64,000 nucleotides of DNA, from NCBI RefSeq assembly GCF_001483135.1, contig NZ_LNAL01000006.1:930003-994002 (forward strand), in the 5' to 3' direction. This document shows positions 1 to 11,489 of this stretch, in pieces (position 1 is the stretch's first letter; each line of letters opens with the position of its first letter). This stretch comes from Solirubrum puertoriconensis (GTDB lineage: Bacteria; Bacteroidota; Bacteroidia; Cytophagales; Hymenobacteraceae). Both the position numbers and the translations under genes were made by a program. The notes beneath the pieces were generated by a model, which was not told the origin of the DNA, ran no database searches, and saw nothing but the letters and a program-made list of their open reading frames with translations.

Positions 1-125
1 ACGGTAAAGGGCAAAAATGCCCGGGCAAGGCTTGCACCAACCAAACCCACCTACTACTTTTGTCGCCACTTCGCCGCCCTCTACGGCGGAGCGGGCGCAA
101 CCAAAGCGCCGATACAATGTGACCT

Positions 126-207
126 GCGCACATGGTGAAATTGGTAGACACGCCATCTTGAGGGGGTGGTGCCTTCGGGTGTGGGAGTTCGACTCTCCCT
201 GTGCGCA
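126..207 (+). tRNA. tRNA-Leu (anticodon GAG)
   Basis: A complete class II tRNA can be folded. The acceptor arms are GCGCACA and TGTGCGC (200-206). The anticodon stem is CCATC/GGTGG around loop TTGAGGG, giving anticodon GAG. The variable arm is long, with a TTCG tetraloop, and the T arm is GGGAG-TTCGACT-CTCCC. The long variable arm and GAG anticodon identify leucine. The discriminator is A207; the next bases are CACCA, so CCA does not follow directly and is probably added by nucleotidyltransferase. A strong terminator follows at once. No attachment-site duplication or integrase is seen next to it. Confidence 0.93.
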
Positions 208-217
208 CACCAGCTGA

Positions 218-256
218 GTGGCTCGCTTTCTTCGGAAGGCGAGCCACTTTGGTTTT
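218..256 (+). terminator. Intrinsic terminator after tRNA-Leu
   Basis: The 9-bp perfect stem GTGGCTCGC (218-226) / GCGAGCCAC (239-247) has a TTCG apex and is followed by TTTGGTTTTT. It lies 11 nt downstream of the tRNA and points the same way. Confidence 0.85.
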
Positions 257-337
257 TCAGCGCTGCAACCACCCAGTCAAAGCTGTCATGCACTTAAGCT
301 TCACCTAGGTGCTAGAGGCGCCAACCTGAGCGGGCAC

Positions 338-1915
338 CTAGGCGTGGCGCTCGTACGGGTTGGCGGGCACTACCAGCACCACCTTTTCGCGCTCCACTAT
401 TACTTGGCCGGCTGCGGCGCCTTTGGGCTTGCGCACAAACTTTTTGGGCGTAACCGTTACGGGGCACAGCGAGTCGTTTTTGCGCCGCGAATACCACGCC
501 GCCAGCTGCGCTACCCGCTCGAGTACGGGCTCGGGTACGGTTTGGCCGGGTCGCTGCTTAATTACCACGTGCGAGCCGCTTACGTCTTTGGCGTGCAGCC
601 ACAAGTCGTCTTTGTGGGCGTAGCGTTGGGTAAGCAGGTCGTTGTTTTGGGCGTTGCGGCCCACCAGAATGGTAAAGCCACCATCCTCGAACACCTTAAA
701 GGGTAGCTCGTTGGCGGTTTTGGTTTGCGCCGCGGGGTCGAGGCTGTGCTGCTTGCGCCATTGGCGCAGCGTGCGAAGGTCGGCGAGGCCAGGGAGTTCC
801 TCGAGGCGCTCTAGGCACCATAGCGCTTCGGTTTCGCGCTTCTCTACGCGCTCCTGCAGCTGCTGGGTTTCTATCTGTTGATTTTTGGCCTTGCGGTAGA
901 GGTTTTGAGCGGTGCGCTGCGGCGTTTCGCTTGGCTTCAGCTTGATGGTGCGCGGCTGGTCGTGCTGGTAAAAATCGAGCACCTCAACCTGCTCGGCGCC
1001 GGCCGGTATCTGGTGCAGGTTGGCCATAATCAGGTCGGCGGTTTGGCGGTAGCTGGCCTCGTGCTCGAGGGCGTGTAGGCGGCGGCGGGCCAAGGCGGCG
1101 CTGGTGGTGGCTTCGTCGGCGCGTTTTTCCAGCTGCTGCCGCAGTTGGCGCAGCTCGGCCTCGTAAGCCCCGCGGCCCAGCAACAACGGCACAAATGCCC
1201 GGAGCGCTACAACTGGCTCCGGAGCCAAGGTTTGCTCTACGGCGCCTACCGGCAGCAAGCTAAGGCGCGTGCGCCCTTCCAACTGAATTATGTAAAACGC
1301 GTCGGGTGCGCTAAGCCGCTGCAATACTTCGTGCACCAACTCTTTGCGCCTAGGTTGCGGAGCCGTGTCGTAGCCTTGGGCACGCAGCCACAAACGGGGT
1401 ACTTCGCCGAGGGTTGGAAACAGCCGCGCCGGGTCGGGGTGCGCGCTTATTTCCTCGTCGGTCGGGGTGGTATTAGGTTGTCGGTGCAGCAAGCCAGCAT
1501 CCTCGGTTACGCGCTGCTGAAACAACTGCCCCGGCGCCTCGGGGGCGGGGTAGAACACCGCATTGGGCCTAGGTCCGAACAGCTTCAGCAGCAGCACGGC
1601 ACCATCGGCAAAGCCAATGCGCAGCACCCGGTCGTTGGGTACGGTACTTACTTCGGCTACTGCCCGGCCGAGCATGTCGGGCAACAAATCGACGGAGTTC
1701 TGGCGGGCGCGGTGGAAGCTCTCGGGCAACGACAACAGCGGCTGCGTACCGGCCAAATGGGCCTTCAACCAAAACTCCGCCGCGCCATTTGTCAGCCCGA
1801 TTACCAGCTCATCTTTTTCCTGCGAAAAGCACGCCACTACGCGGTAGCCGCCTAGGTGCTGGGTGAGGGCCGGAGCCAGCAAACGCAGAAAGAAGTAGTT
1901 GTTGTGCATGCCCAA
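338..1915 (-). CDS. NFACT-domain RNA-binding protein (RqcH/Rqc2-like)
   Basis: This 525-aa protein belongs to the NFACT family (RqcH in Bacillus, Rqc2/NEMF in eukaryotes). Members bind obstructed 50S subunits and tRNA-Ala and add C-terminal alanine tails to stalled peptides. In order: an N-terminal NFACT-N domain with an N94-D95-R96 motif matching the Asp-Arg pair needed for tRNA binding in RqcH; a long helical coiled-coil middle (about 240-390) rich in Gln, Glu and Arg; and a C-terminal NFACT-R (DUF814) domain from about 395, with the motifs HKDDLWLHAKD and GSHVVIK. Length is close to that of B. subtilis RqcH. The stop codon TAG is the TAG of a CCTAGG site (337-342). It is a single gene on the minus strand. 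Family is sure; poly-alanine tailing activity is inferred. Confidence 0.9.
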   Translation of the reverse strand: MGMHNNYFFLRLLAPALTQHLGGYRVVACFSQEKDELVIGLTNGAAEFWLKAHLAGTQPLLSLPESFHRARQNSVDLLPDMLGRAVAEVSTVPNDRVLRIGFADGAVLLLKLFGPRPNAVFYPAPEAPGQLFQQRVTEDAGLLHRQPNTTPTDEEISAHPDPARLFPTLGEVPRLWLRAQGYDTAPQPRRKELVHEVLQRLSAPDAFYIIQLEGRTRLSLLPVGAVEQTLAPEPVVALRAFVPLLLGRGAYEAELRQLRQQLEKRADEATTSAALARRRLHALEHEASYRQTADLIMANLHQIPAGAEQVEVLDFYQHDQPRTIKLKPSETPQRTAQNLYRKAKNQQIETQQLQERVEKRETEALWCLERLEELPGLADLRTLRQWRKQHSLDPAAQTKTANELPFKVFEDGGFTILVGRNAQNNDLLTQRYAHKDDLWLHAKDVSGSHVVIKQRPGQTVPEPVLERVAQLAAWYSRRKNDSLCPVTVTPKKFVRKPKGAAAGQVIVEREKVVLVVPANPYERHA

Positions 1916-1971
1916 AAGCGTCGGGTTCAGCAGCCCCGACGCAGCCAGAAAAGTACCTGTTCGGAAAGATA

Positions 1972-2739
1972 TTACAGCTGCACCCGCAGGCCATCGTAGG
2001 CCAGCTTTACGTGCGGCGGCAGGGTGGCCTCAACTTCGCGGTGCTTGCCCAATAGGTGGCTTATGTGGGTAAGGTATGCACGCTTAGGTTGCACATCCTC
2101 AATTACTTCCAGGGCTTCGGATAAACTGAAGTGTGAGATGTGCGGCTCGTGGCGCAAAGCGTTTAACACCAGCACATCGGAGCCACGCAGCCGCTCGCGC
2201 GACTCGGGCGAGAGGTGGTTGGCGTCGGTAACGTAGGAGAAGCGCCCCACCCGAAAACCCAGCACGGGCAGCTTGTAATGCAGCGCCCGGATGGGCTGAA
2301 ACTCAATGCCCTCGACCTCGAAACCGGCCGTATCGCTGAGGATAGGAATGGTTTTTACCTGCGGTACGCCGGGATATTTTTGGTCGGCAAAAATGTAGGC
2401 GTACTCGCGCTTTAGCTGCTCGAGCACGCGCGGTTCGGCGTACACGGGCATGTCTTGCCGCTGCTTGAAATTGTACGCCCGGATGTCGTCCATGCCGGCC
2501 GTGTGGTCTTTGTGCTCGTGCGTGAACACCAACGCATCCAAGTGGTCGATTCGATCGCGCAGCACCTGTTGGCGAAAATCAGGGCCCGAGTCGATGATGA
2601 TGCTGCGGCCCTGCACCTGTAAGTGCACCGACACCCGCAGGCGCTTGTCGCGGAAGTCGACGGAACGACACACCGCGCAGTGGCACCCGATTACGGGAAC
2701 CCCCTGCGATGTGCCAGAACCTAGGAAAGTGACCTGCAT
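1972..2739 (-). CDS. MBL-fold metallo-hydrolase (PhnP-like)
   Basis: A 255-aa metallo-beta-lactamase-fold hydrolase. The N-terminus has the PhnP-type sequence LGSGTSQGVP followed by the Cys pair CHCAVC, and the metal-binding HxHxDH motif is seen as FTHEHKDH near residue 95. A further Asp in the SYVTDANHL segment and a C-terminal THISH segment supply the remaining ligands. The nearest characterised family is PhnP (cyclic phosphodiesterase acting on phosphoribosyl cyclic phosphate), but there is no phosphonate operon here. The substrate is therefore unknown and a general cyclic-phosphodiesterase role is only likely. It starts at ATG 2739, 56 bp upstream of the RqcH-like gene on the same strand, so the two may be cotranscribed. 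Confidence 0.85.
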   Translation of the reverse strand: MQVTFLGSGTSQGVPVIGCHCAVCRSVDFRDKRLRVSVHLQVQGRSIIIDSGPDFRQQVLRDRIDHLDALVFTHEHKDHTAGMDDIRAYNFKQRQDMPVYAEPRVLEQLKREYAYIFADQKYPGVPQVKTIPILSDTAGFEVEGIEFQPIRALHYKLPVLGFRVGRFSYVTDANHLSPESRERLRGSDVLVLNALRHEPHISHFSLSEALEVIEDVQPKRAYLTHISHLLGKHREVEATLPPHVKLAYDGLRVQL

Positions 2740-2828
2740 GCGCTAGGGCTTAGCGAATTAGGGCTTAGGTGCCGGGTGCAGTTCTCCGGAACGGAGCTAC
2801 TAAAACCCAAGCACCCAAGCCCTAAAAC

Positions 2829-3206
2829 CTATCCGATGTGCTGCTTTACGGTGCGCACTAGGGCGTCGAAATCGAGCGGTTTGGGCAGGTAATCGGTAAT
2901 GCCGGCCTCGCGGAAGTCGTCCATGGTGTAGTTGTTGGCGTTGCCCGTAATGGCGATGATGGGCACCTGACGGATCTTGTCGTCGCCGTGCTGGCGAATC
3001 TCGCGAGCCACCGTCATGCCGTCTTTCACCGGAATGTTGATATCGAGCAGAATGCAATCGATGGGCTGCGCCTCGAGCTGCTTTACTACCTCGCCTCCAT
3101 TTTTCGCCGACACGATGCGGTACTTCTGCAGCTCCAGGATCTTCTTGGTCAGGTTCAGGATAACGGAGCTGTCCTCCGCAATAAGGATGGTTTTCGAGTC
3201 GGACAT
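2829..3206 (-). CDS. Single-domain response regulator (CheY-like)
   Basis: A 125-aa receiver domain without an output domain. The acidic pair E11-D12, the phospho-acceptor D55 in LLDINIP, T87 in AITG and K109 in the LPKP motif are all in place, so it should be phosphorylatable. It lies 58 bp downstream of the large hybrid kinase gene on the same strand. The kinase carries a C-terminal Hpt domain, and this regulator is a natural downstream acceptor from it (inference). With no DNA-binding domain it would act through protein contacts or as a phosphate sink. Confidence 0.9.
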   Translation of the reverse strand: MSDSKTILIAEDSSVILNLTKKILELQKYRIVSAKNGGEVVKQLEAQPIDCILLDINIPVKDGMTVAREIRQHGDDKIRQVPIIAITGNANNYTMDDFREAGITDYLPKPLDFDALVRTVKQHIG

Positions 3207-3264
3207 GACTGACAGCTAGATTTTTTGGAGTGAGTTGGAAGGGGCGTAAACTAACGGCAGGACG

Positions 3265-7338
<4,074 letters not shown>

Positions 7339-7458
7339 CGCAGAAACTACAGCTGCAGCGGCCCCTAGGTTGGGCCGTAGCCGGTGATAAGCAGGTTAAC
7401 CGCTTAAATTTGTCAAATATATCCTAACCGAACACCCTATTGGGTGTACAGGAGAAGG
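7339..7458. promoter_or_regulatory. Divergent promoter region, hybrid kinase / glycosyltransferase
   Basis: This AT-rich gap lies between divergent genes. Bacteroidota-type -7 boxes (TAnnTTTG) occur on both strands: TAAATTTG at 7405-7412 on + and TATATTTG at 7421-7414 on -. Neither has a TTG -33 box at ideal spacing, so the assignment is weak. The short inverted repeat ACACCC/GGGTGT (7432-7447) overlaps the leader of the + gene. The string AGGAGAAGG directly before ATG 7459 favours that start over GTG 7444. Confidence 0.35.
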
Positions 7459-8574
7459 ATGAATTTATGCATTGCCGTGCGCCGCCTGCTCTTCGCCGTT
7501 ACCTCCGACCTCACCTACGATCAGCGCATGCAGCGCATTTGCACCTCGCTGGCGCAGCACGGCTACCGTGTGCGGTTGGTTGGGCGGCAACTGCCCAGCT
7601 CGCGGCCACTGGGTACGCAACCCTTTGAACAAGTGCGGCTTCGCTGTTGGTTCAACAAGGGCAAGCTGTTCTATGCAGAGTACAACATCCGGCTGATACT
7701 GTACCTGCTCCGGCAGCGCGGCTGGCACGCCTACGGCGCCGCCGACCTCGATGCAGCGCTGCCTATTTGGCTGCGCGCCAAGCTAGGCGGCCAGCCTTTT
7801 GTGTACGATGCCCACGAATTATTTACCGAAGTGCCCGAAGTAGTGCAGCGCCCCCTGGTGCAGCGCGTGTGGCGCGGCGTAGAGCAATGGGTGGTGCCTA
7901 GGGCTAGGCTGGCCTACACCGTAGGGCCCGCGCTGGCGCAGTGGTTTAGCCAGCGGTACAGCCGGCCGTTTGGGGTGGTGCGCAACATCAGCCGCCTAGG
8001 TGCCGAAACACCTAGCACCTCCCCGGCAACTGGTTACATCCTTTACCAAGGCGTGCTCAACGTGGGCCGCGGCCTGGAGGCTTTGATTGATGCCATGCCC
8101 GCTGTGCAAGGGCGGCTGGTTATTTGCGGCGAAGGCGACCTATCGGCCCAACTGCGCCAACGGGCTGCCGACCTAGGGCTAGTGGCCAGCGGCAAAGTAG
8201 AATTTCGGGGGTACGTGGTGCCTGCCGAACTGCGGCAGGTAACCCTGGGTGCTGCCGTGGGCATTAGCGTGCTTGAGCACCTAGGGCTTAGCTACTACTA
8301 CTCGTTGGCCAACAAGTTTTTTGATTATCTGCACGCCGGCGTGCCGCAGCTCATCTCGCCGTTTCCGGAGTACTTGGTCCTGAACGACGAATTCCAAGTA
8401 GCTGAAGTAGTGCCGACGCTAACCCCCAAATGCCTGGCCGCCACGCTCAACCGCCTGCTGCGCGACGCGCCCGAACGCCGCGAGCAATTGGCCCGTAACT
8501 GCCAGCGCGCCCGCCAAGCCCTGAACTGGGAGCACGAAGAGCAAGAACTGCTGCGCCTGTACGCCGCGTTGTGA
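7459..8574 (+). CDS. Glycosyltransferase, GT-B fold (GT4-like)
   Basis: A 371-aa glycosyltransferase from ATG 7459; an upstream GTG at 7444 would add five residues. The N-terminal half has the GT-B pattern of a short beta-strand then a loop (AVTSDLTYDQRM) and the conserved segment VYDAHELFTE. The C-terminal half has LYQGVLNVGRG, VICGEGD and a donor-binding region ending in SLANKFFDYLHAGVPQL, as in family 4 retaining enzymes. Acceptor and sugar are unknown, and there is no polysaccharide cluster around it. The coding end nearly abuts miaA, so the two are probably one transcript. Confidence 0.82.
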   Translation: MNLCIAVRRLLFAVTSDLTYDQRMQRICTSLAQHGYRVRLVGRQLPSSRPLGTQPFEQVRLRCWFNKGKLFYAEYNIRLILYLLRQRGWHAYGAADLDAALPIWLRAKLGGQPFVYDAHELFTEVPEVVQRPLVQRVWRGVEQWVVPRARLAYTVGPALAQWFSQRYSRPFGVVRNISRLGAETPSTSPATGYILYQGVLNVGRGLEALIDAMPAVQGRLVICGEGDLSAQLRQRAADLGLVASGKVEFRGYVVPAELRQVTLGAAVGISVLEHLGLSYYYSLANKFFDYLHAGVPQLISPFPEYLVLNDEFQVAEVVPTLTPKCLAATLNRLLRDAPERREQLARNCQRARQALNWEHEEQELLRLYAAL

Positions 8575-8603
8575 GCAGCCCCAAGTACCCAACCTGTTTT
8601 GGC

Positions 8604-9530
8604 ATGAGTAAACAAGCAACCGCACGGCCGTTGCTGCTGGTAGTAGCCGGCCCCACGGCCGTGGGCAAAACGGCCCTGTGCGTGCGCCTGGCCCAGCACC
8701 TAGGCACCGAGGTAATATCGGCCGATGCGCGCCAGTTCTTCCGCCAAATGAGCATTGGCACGGCCAAGCCCACCGCTGCCGAAATGCAAGGCGTACCACA
8801 CCACTTCATCGACTCGCACTCAGTGGAGGAGGAGTACAGCGCCGGCCGCTACGAAGCCGATTGCCTAGCTTTGCTGCAGGCGTTGTTTCAGCGGCACCAA
8901 GTGGTGATTCTGACGGGGGGCTCGGGCTTGTACCTGCAGGCCATTACCGATGGGTTCGACGACCTGCCGCCCGCCGACACGGCCGTGCGCGAGCAACTGC
9001 AGCAACAGCTAGAGGAGCAAGGCCTACCCGCACTGGTAGCCCAATTAGCCGAACTCGACCCCGTGTGCCACGCCCGCATCGACCGCCAAAACCACGTGCG
9101 CGTGTTGCGTGCTTTGGAGGTAACGCTAAGTACCGGCAAGCCCTTCAGCTCCTTTCATGGCAGCAGCGCTAAAGCCGAACGCCCCTTCGAGGTGCTCAAA
9201 GTGGCCCTTGCCCGCGAGCGGGAAGAACTGTACCAACGCATTGACATGCGGGTAGATCAGATGCTTGCCGAAGGTTTGCTCGAGGAAGTGAAAGCCTTGT
9301 TGCCCTACCGCGAAAAGCAGGCGCTGCAAACCGTGGGCTACCAAGAGATTTTCGGGTTTCTCGATGGCGAGTATGATTGGGAAGAAGCCGTGCGCCTGCT
9401 CAAGCGCAACACCCGCCGCTATGCCAAGCGCCAACTTACCTGGCTCCGCCGCGACCCGGCCTACCATTGGCTACACCCCGATGCCGCTGAAGACTGGATT
9501 CGGGAGCAAATAGCGTCGCGGGCGTTGTAG
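8604..9530 (+). CDS. miaA: tRNA dimethylallyltransferase MiaA
   Basis: MiaA transfers dimethylallyl from DMAPP to the N6 of A37 in tRNAs that read UNN codons. The 308-aa protein has the P-loop GPTAVGKT at about residues 16-23, the ISADARQFF segment, GTAKPT, and the HHFIDSHS motif typical of the family. The C-terminal QTVGYQEI and the basic tail RNTRRYAKRQLTWLR match tRNA-binding parts. The start is set at ATG 8604. A GTG at 8571 overlapping the previous stop would add 11 residues that are not typical of the family. Confidence 0.96.
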   Translation: MSKQATARPLLLVVAGPTAVGKTALCVRLAQHLGTEVISADARQFFRQMSIGTAKPTAAEMQGVPHHFIDSHSVEEEYSAGRYEADCLALLQALFQRHQVVILTGGSGLYLQAITDGFDDLPPADTAVREQLQQQLEEQGLPALVAQLAELDPVCHARIDRQNHVRVLRALEVTLSTGKPFSSFHGSSAKAERPFEVLKVALAREREELYQRIDMRVDQMLAEGLLEEVKALLPYREKQALQTVGYQEIFGFLDGEYDWEEAVRLLKRNTRRYAKRQLTWLRRDPAYHWLHPDAAEDWIREQIASRAL

Positions 9531-9567
9531 GCCATTGCCGAGCTTGTTCTCGCAGTATCTAAATCAT

Positions 9568-9613
9568 AAAAAAAAGCCGGTGCCTGCCGCCAAAACGGTA
9601 AGCACCGGCTTTG
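9568..9613 (-). terminator. Terminator between miaA and pfkA
   Basis: The stem AGCCGGTGC/GCACCGGCT is flanked by an A-run on one side (9568-9575) and a shorter TTTG on the other. Read on the minus strand the stem is followed by eight or more U, so it mainly ends pfkA. It may work weakly for miaA. Confidence 0.85.
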
Positions 9614-9629
9614 CTTGCAAGCGAACCGC

Positions 9630-10601
9630 TTACACCGACAGAATCTCTACCATGCGCATGAAGCCTTGGTTGATGAGCTTCTTCTTGTAGATGGTATCGT
9701 GGAAGGGGGTGTACACCAACTTTCGGTCGACGATGCCGGCCATCACGTTGCGCATGCCGTTCACGAGGCCTTCAACAGCCGCAATGCCGATTTGCGAGGC
9801 CAGCAGGCGGTCGGCAGCCGAGGGGGCGCCCCCGCGCTGAATGTGGCCGATTACCGTTACGCGGGCGTCCATCTCCGGAATGGCTTCCTTCACCTTGTTG
9901 GCCACAATGGTAGCGTTGCCTTCTTCGTCGCCTTCGGCCACGATAATCAGGAACGACGACTTCTGGCGCTTACGTGCGGTTTGGAGCGTTTCGATAACGG
10001 TATCGATGCTTTGCTGCTGCTCGGGCACCAGCACAATTTCGGCACCGCCGCCAATGGCGCACGGAATGGCAATGTAGCCCGAGTCGCGGCCCATTACCTC
10101 CACGAAGAAGGCGCGGTCGTGCGAGTCGGCCGTGTCGCGGATTTTGTCGATGGCGTCGAGGGCGGTGTTCACGGCCGTGTCGTAGCCGATGGTGTAATCG
10201 GTGCCGTACAGATCGTTGTCGATGGTGCCGGGGGCGCCCACCGTCGGAATGCCAAATTCCTCCTCAAATTTCATGGCACCGGTGAAGGTACCGTTGCCGC
10301 CAATGGCTACCAACCCTTCGATCTTGTGATTTACCAGCTGATCGAACGCCTGTTGCCGCCCTTCCTTGGTCATGAACTTCTGCGAGCGGGCCGACTTCAG
10401 AATGGTGCCGCCGCGTTGTACGATGTTGGCCACCGATGTCGTGTCGAGCCGCACGATTTCGCCTTTGATCATGCCCGAGTACCCGCGCATAATCCCGTAA
10501 ACTTCGATACCGTGGTAGAGGGCCGTGCGTACAACGGCGCGGATGCACGCGTTCATGCCGGGCGCGTCGCCTCCGCTCGTAAACACTCCGATGCGTTTCA
10601 T
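9630..10601 (-). CDS. pfkA: 6-phosphofructokinase PfkA
   Basis: Glycolytic phosphofructokinase of 323 aa, the usual bacterial length. The motifs FTSGGDAPGMNA, IMRGYSG, the catalytic PGTIDND, the substrate loop VEVMGRDSGYIA, and IGHIQRGG are all present. The family motif GGDGS reads GGNGT here, so the Asp that helps bind Mg in E. coli PfkA (D103) is Asn. The following Gly (position 104), which marks ATP rather than pyrophosphate enzymes, is kept, so ATP is the expected donor. The leader carries a terminator-like hairpin (10619-10645). Single gene, minus strand. Confidence 0.95.
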   Translation of the reverse strand: MKRIGVFTSGGDAPGMNACIRAVVRTALYHGIEVYGIMRGYSGMIKGEIVRLDTTSVANIVQRGGTILKSARSQKFMTKEGRQQAFDQLVNHKIEGLVAIGGNGTFTGAMKFEEEFGIPTVGAPGTIDNDLYGTDYTIGYDTAVNTALDAIDKIRDTADSHDRAFFVEVMGRDSGYIAIPCAIGGGAEIVLVPEQQQSIDTVIETLQTARKRQKSSFLIIVAEGDEEGNATIVANKVKEAIPEMDARVTVIGHIQRGGAPSAADRLLASQIGIAAVEGLVNGMRNVMAGIVDRKLVYTPFHDTIYKKKLINQGFMRMVEILSV

Positions 10602-10618
10602 GCTAGTAAGAAGGGCAG

Positions 10619-10645
10619 AAAAACGGGCCGACCGGCGGCCCGTTT
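10619..10645 (-). promoter_or_regulatory. Terminator-like hairpin in the pfkA leader
   Basis: On the minus strand, AAACGGGCC (10645-10637), a 7-nt loop and GGCCCGTTT (10629-10621) form a perfect 9-bp stem running into TTTTT. It ends about 18 nt before the pfkA start codon. No minus-strand gene lies upstream that would need a terminator, because the neighbour terB-like gene points away. It is therefore a candidate attenuator or translation-control hairpin. The function is inferred from position only. Confidence 0.5.
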
Positions 10646-10874
10646 AGGTGTGGCAGTTTAGGACAACCACTAACCGTTACGGCGGGTTGCTGATTTAAGC
10701 CTGCAAATATGCGCCATTATTTGACAGTTTTTTTTCAAGTTCCGTATGCAAGCCTAAGAGGGAAAGGATAAATTAACATCACCCTCATTGCCAGCCGGCT
10801 TGGCCGCGGGTTGGCATTAGCCAATTTGGCTTGTGTTGCGGCCGCTGTCCTACACCGTTTCCCTTCCCACCTCT

Positions 10875-11339
10875 ATGTTTGGTTTCTTCGAAAGCGAACA
10901 ATGCAAGAAAGCACGCAGCCACATTCATAACCTGGCTTCGCTGGCCCGCGTCGATGGGCACATCGACGAGCGGGAGATGAACTTCCTGGTGTCGGTAGGA
11001 AAGAAAAATGGGTTGAGTGCCAGCGACGTACGCAACGTAGTGGCGCAGGCGCAGCAACACACCCTCGCGTTGCCCGATAACGACTCCGAACGCTTTGATC
11101 AGATCTTCGACCTGGTGGATATGATGCTGGCCGACGGTGTGGTGGACGACAACGAGATGGACTTCTGCATTGACATGGCCGAGAAGCTTGGCTTCCGCAA
11201 AGCCATTGTGGGCGTGCTGGTGCGCAAGATTTCCATGGGCGTGCGCGATGGCTTGCCCCGCGAGCAGATCAAGAACGAATCAGAAGCTTTTTTAAACTTC
11301 AAAGGCGAAGGCACCGCAACCCACGGCCGCGGATTGTAG
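10875..11339 (+). CDS. TerB-like tellurite-resistance-family protein
   Basis: A 154-aa helical protein starting at ATG 10875. It shows the TerB pattern of two half-repeats with acidic turns: LARVDGHIDEREMNFL near residues 25-40 and MLADGVVDDNEMDF near residues 85-100. TerB-like proteins bind metal through such acidic loops, and the family occurs in stress and membrane-associated contexts. There is no ter operon here, so tellurite resistance should not be assumed. A strong terminator follows. Confidence 0.75.
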   Translation: MFGFFESEQCKKARSHIHNLASLARVDGHIDEREMNFLVSVGKKNGLSASDVRNVVAQAQQHTLALPDNDSERFDQIFDLVDMMLADGVVDDNEMDFCIDMAEKLGFRKAIVGVLVRKISMGVRDGLPREQIKNESEAFLNFKGEGTATHGRGL

Positions 11340-11365
11340 CACCAAGCAAGCCTCGATAATTGCAC

Positions 11366-11411
11366 CGCCCCTAGGTCGCCGGAAGCTCCCGGCGACCTAG
11401 GGGCGTGCTTT
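11366..11411 (+). terminator. Terminator with CCTAGG in both arms
   Basis: A perfect 17-bp inverted repeat (11366-11382 with 11389-11405) has a 6-nt loop and is followed by TGCTTTTT. A CCTAGG site lies in each arm. It ends the TerB-like gene, and by symmetry it could also serve the convergent aminotransferase gene. Confidence 0.85.
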
Positions 11412-11489
11412 TTGTTTGGGGCAGGAGCCTTGCACTCCCAAGCCAATGGGCACCCGCGTTCTGAGTTTGCGGCCGTAGTATCCGGTGCC

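Noticed and set aside
126-207. tRNA-Leu as an integration site for a mobile island
   Set aside because: No integrase, no repeated tRNA 3' end, and normal housekeeping genes follow directly.
17-217. Short + frame across the tRNA region
   Set aside because: It overlaps the tRNA-Leu gene and contains no protein-like sequence.
10875-11339. Tellurite-resistance operon
   Set aside because: Only a TerB-like protein is present; other ter genes are absent, so resistance should not be claimed.
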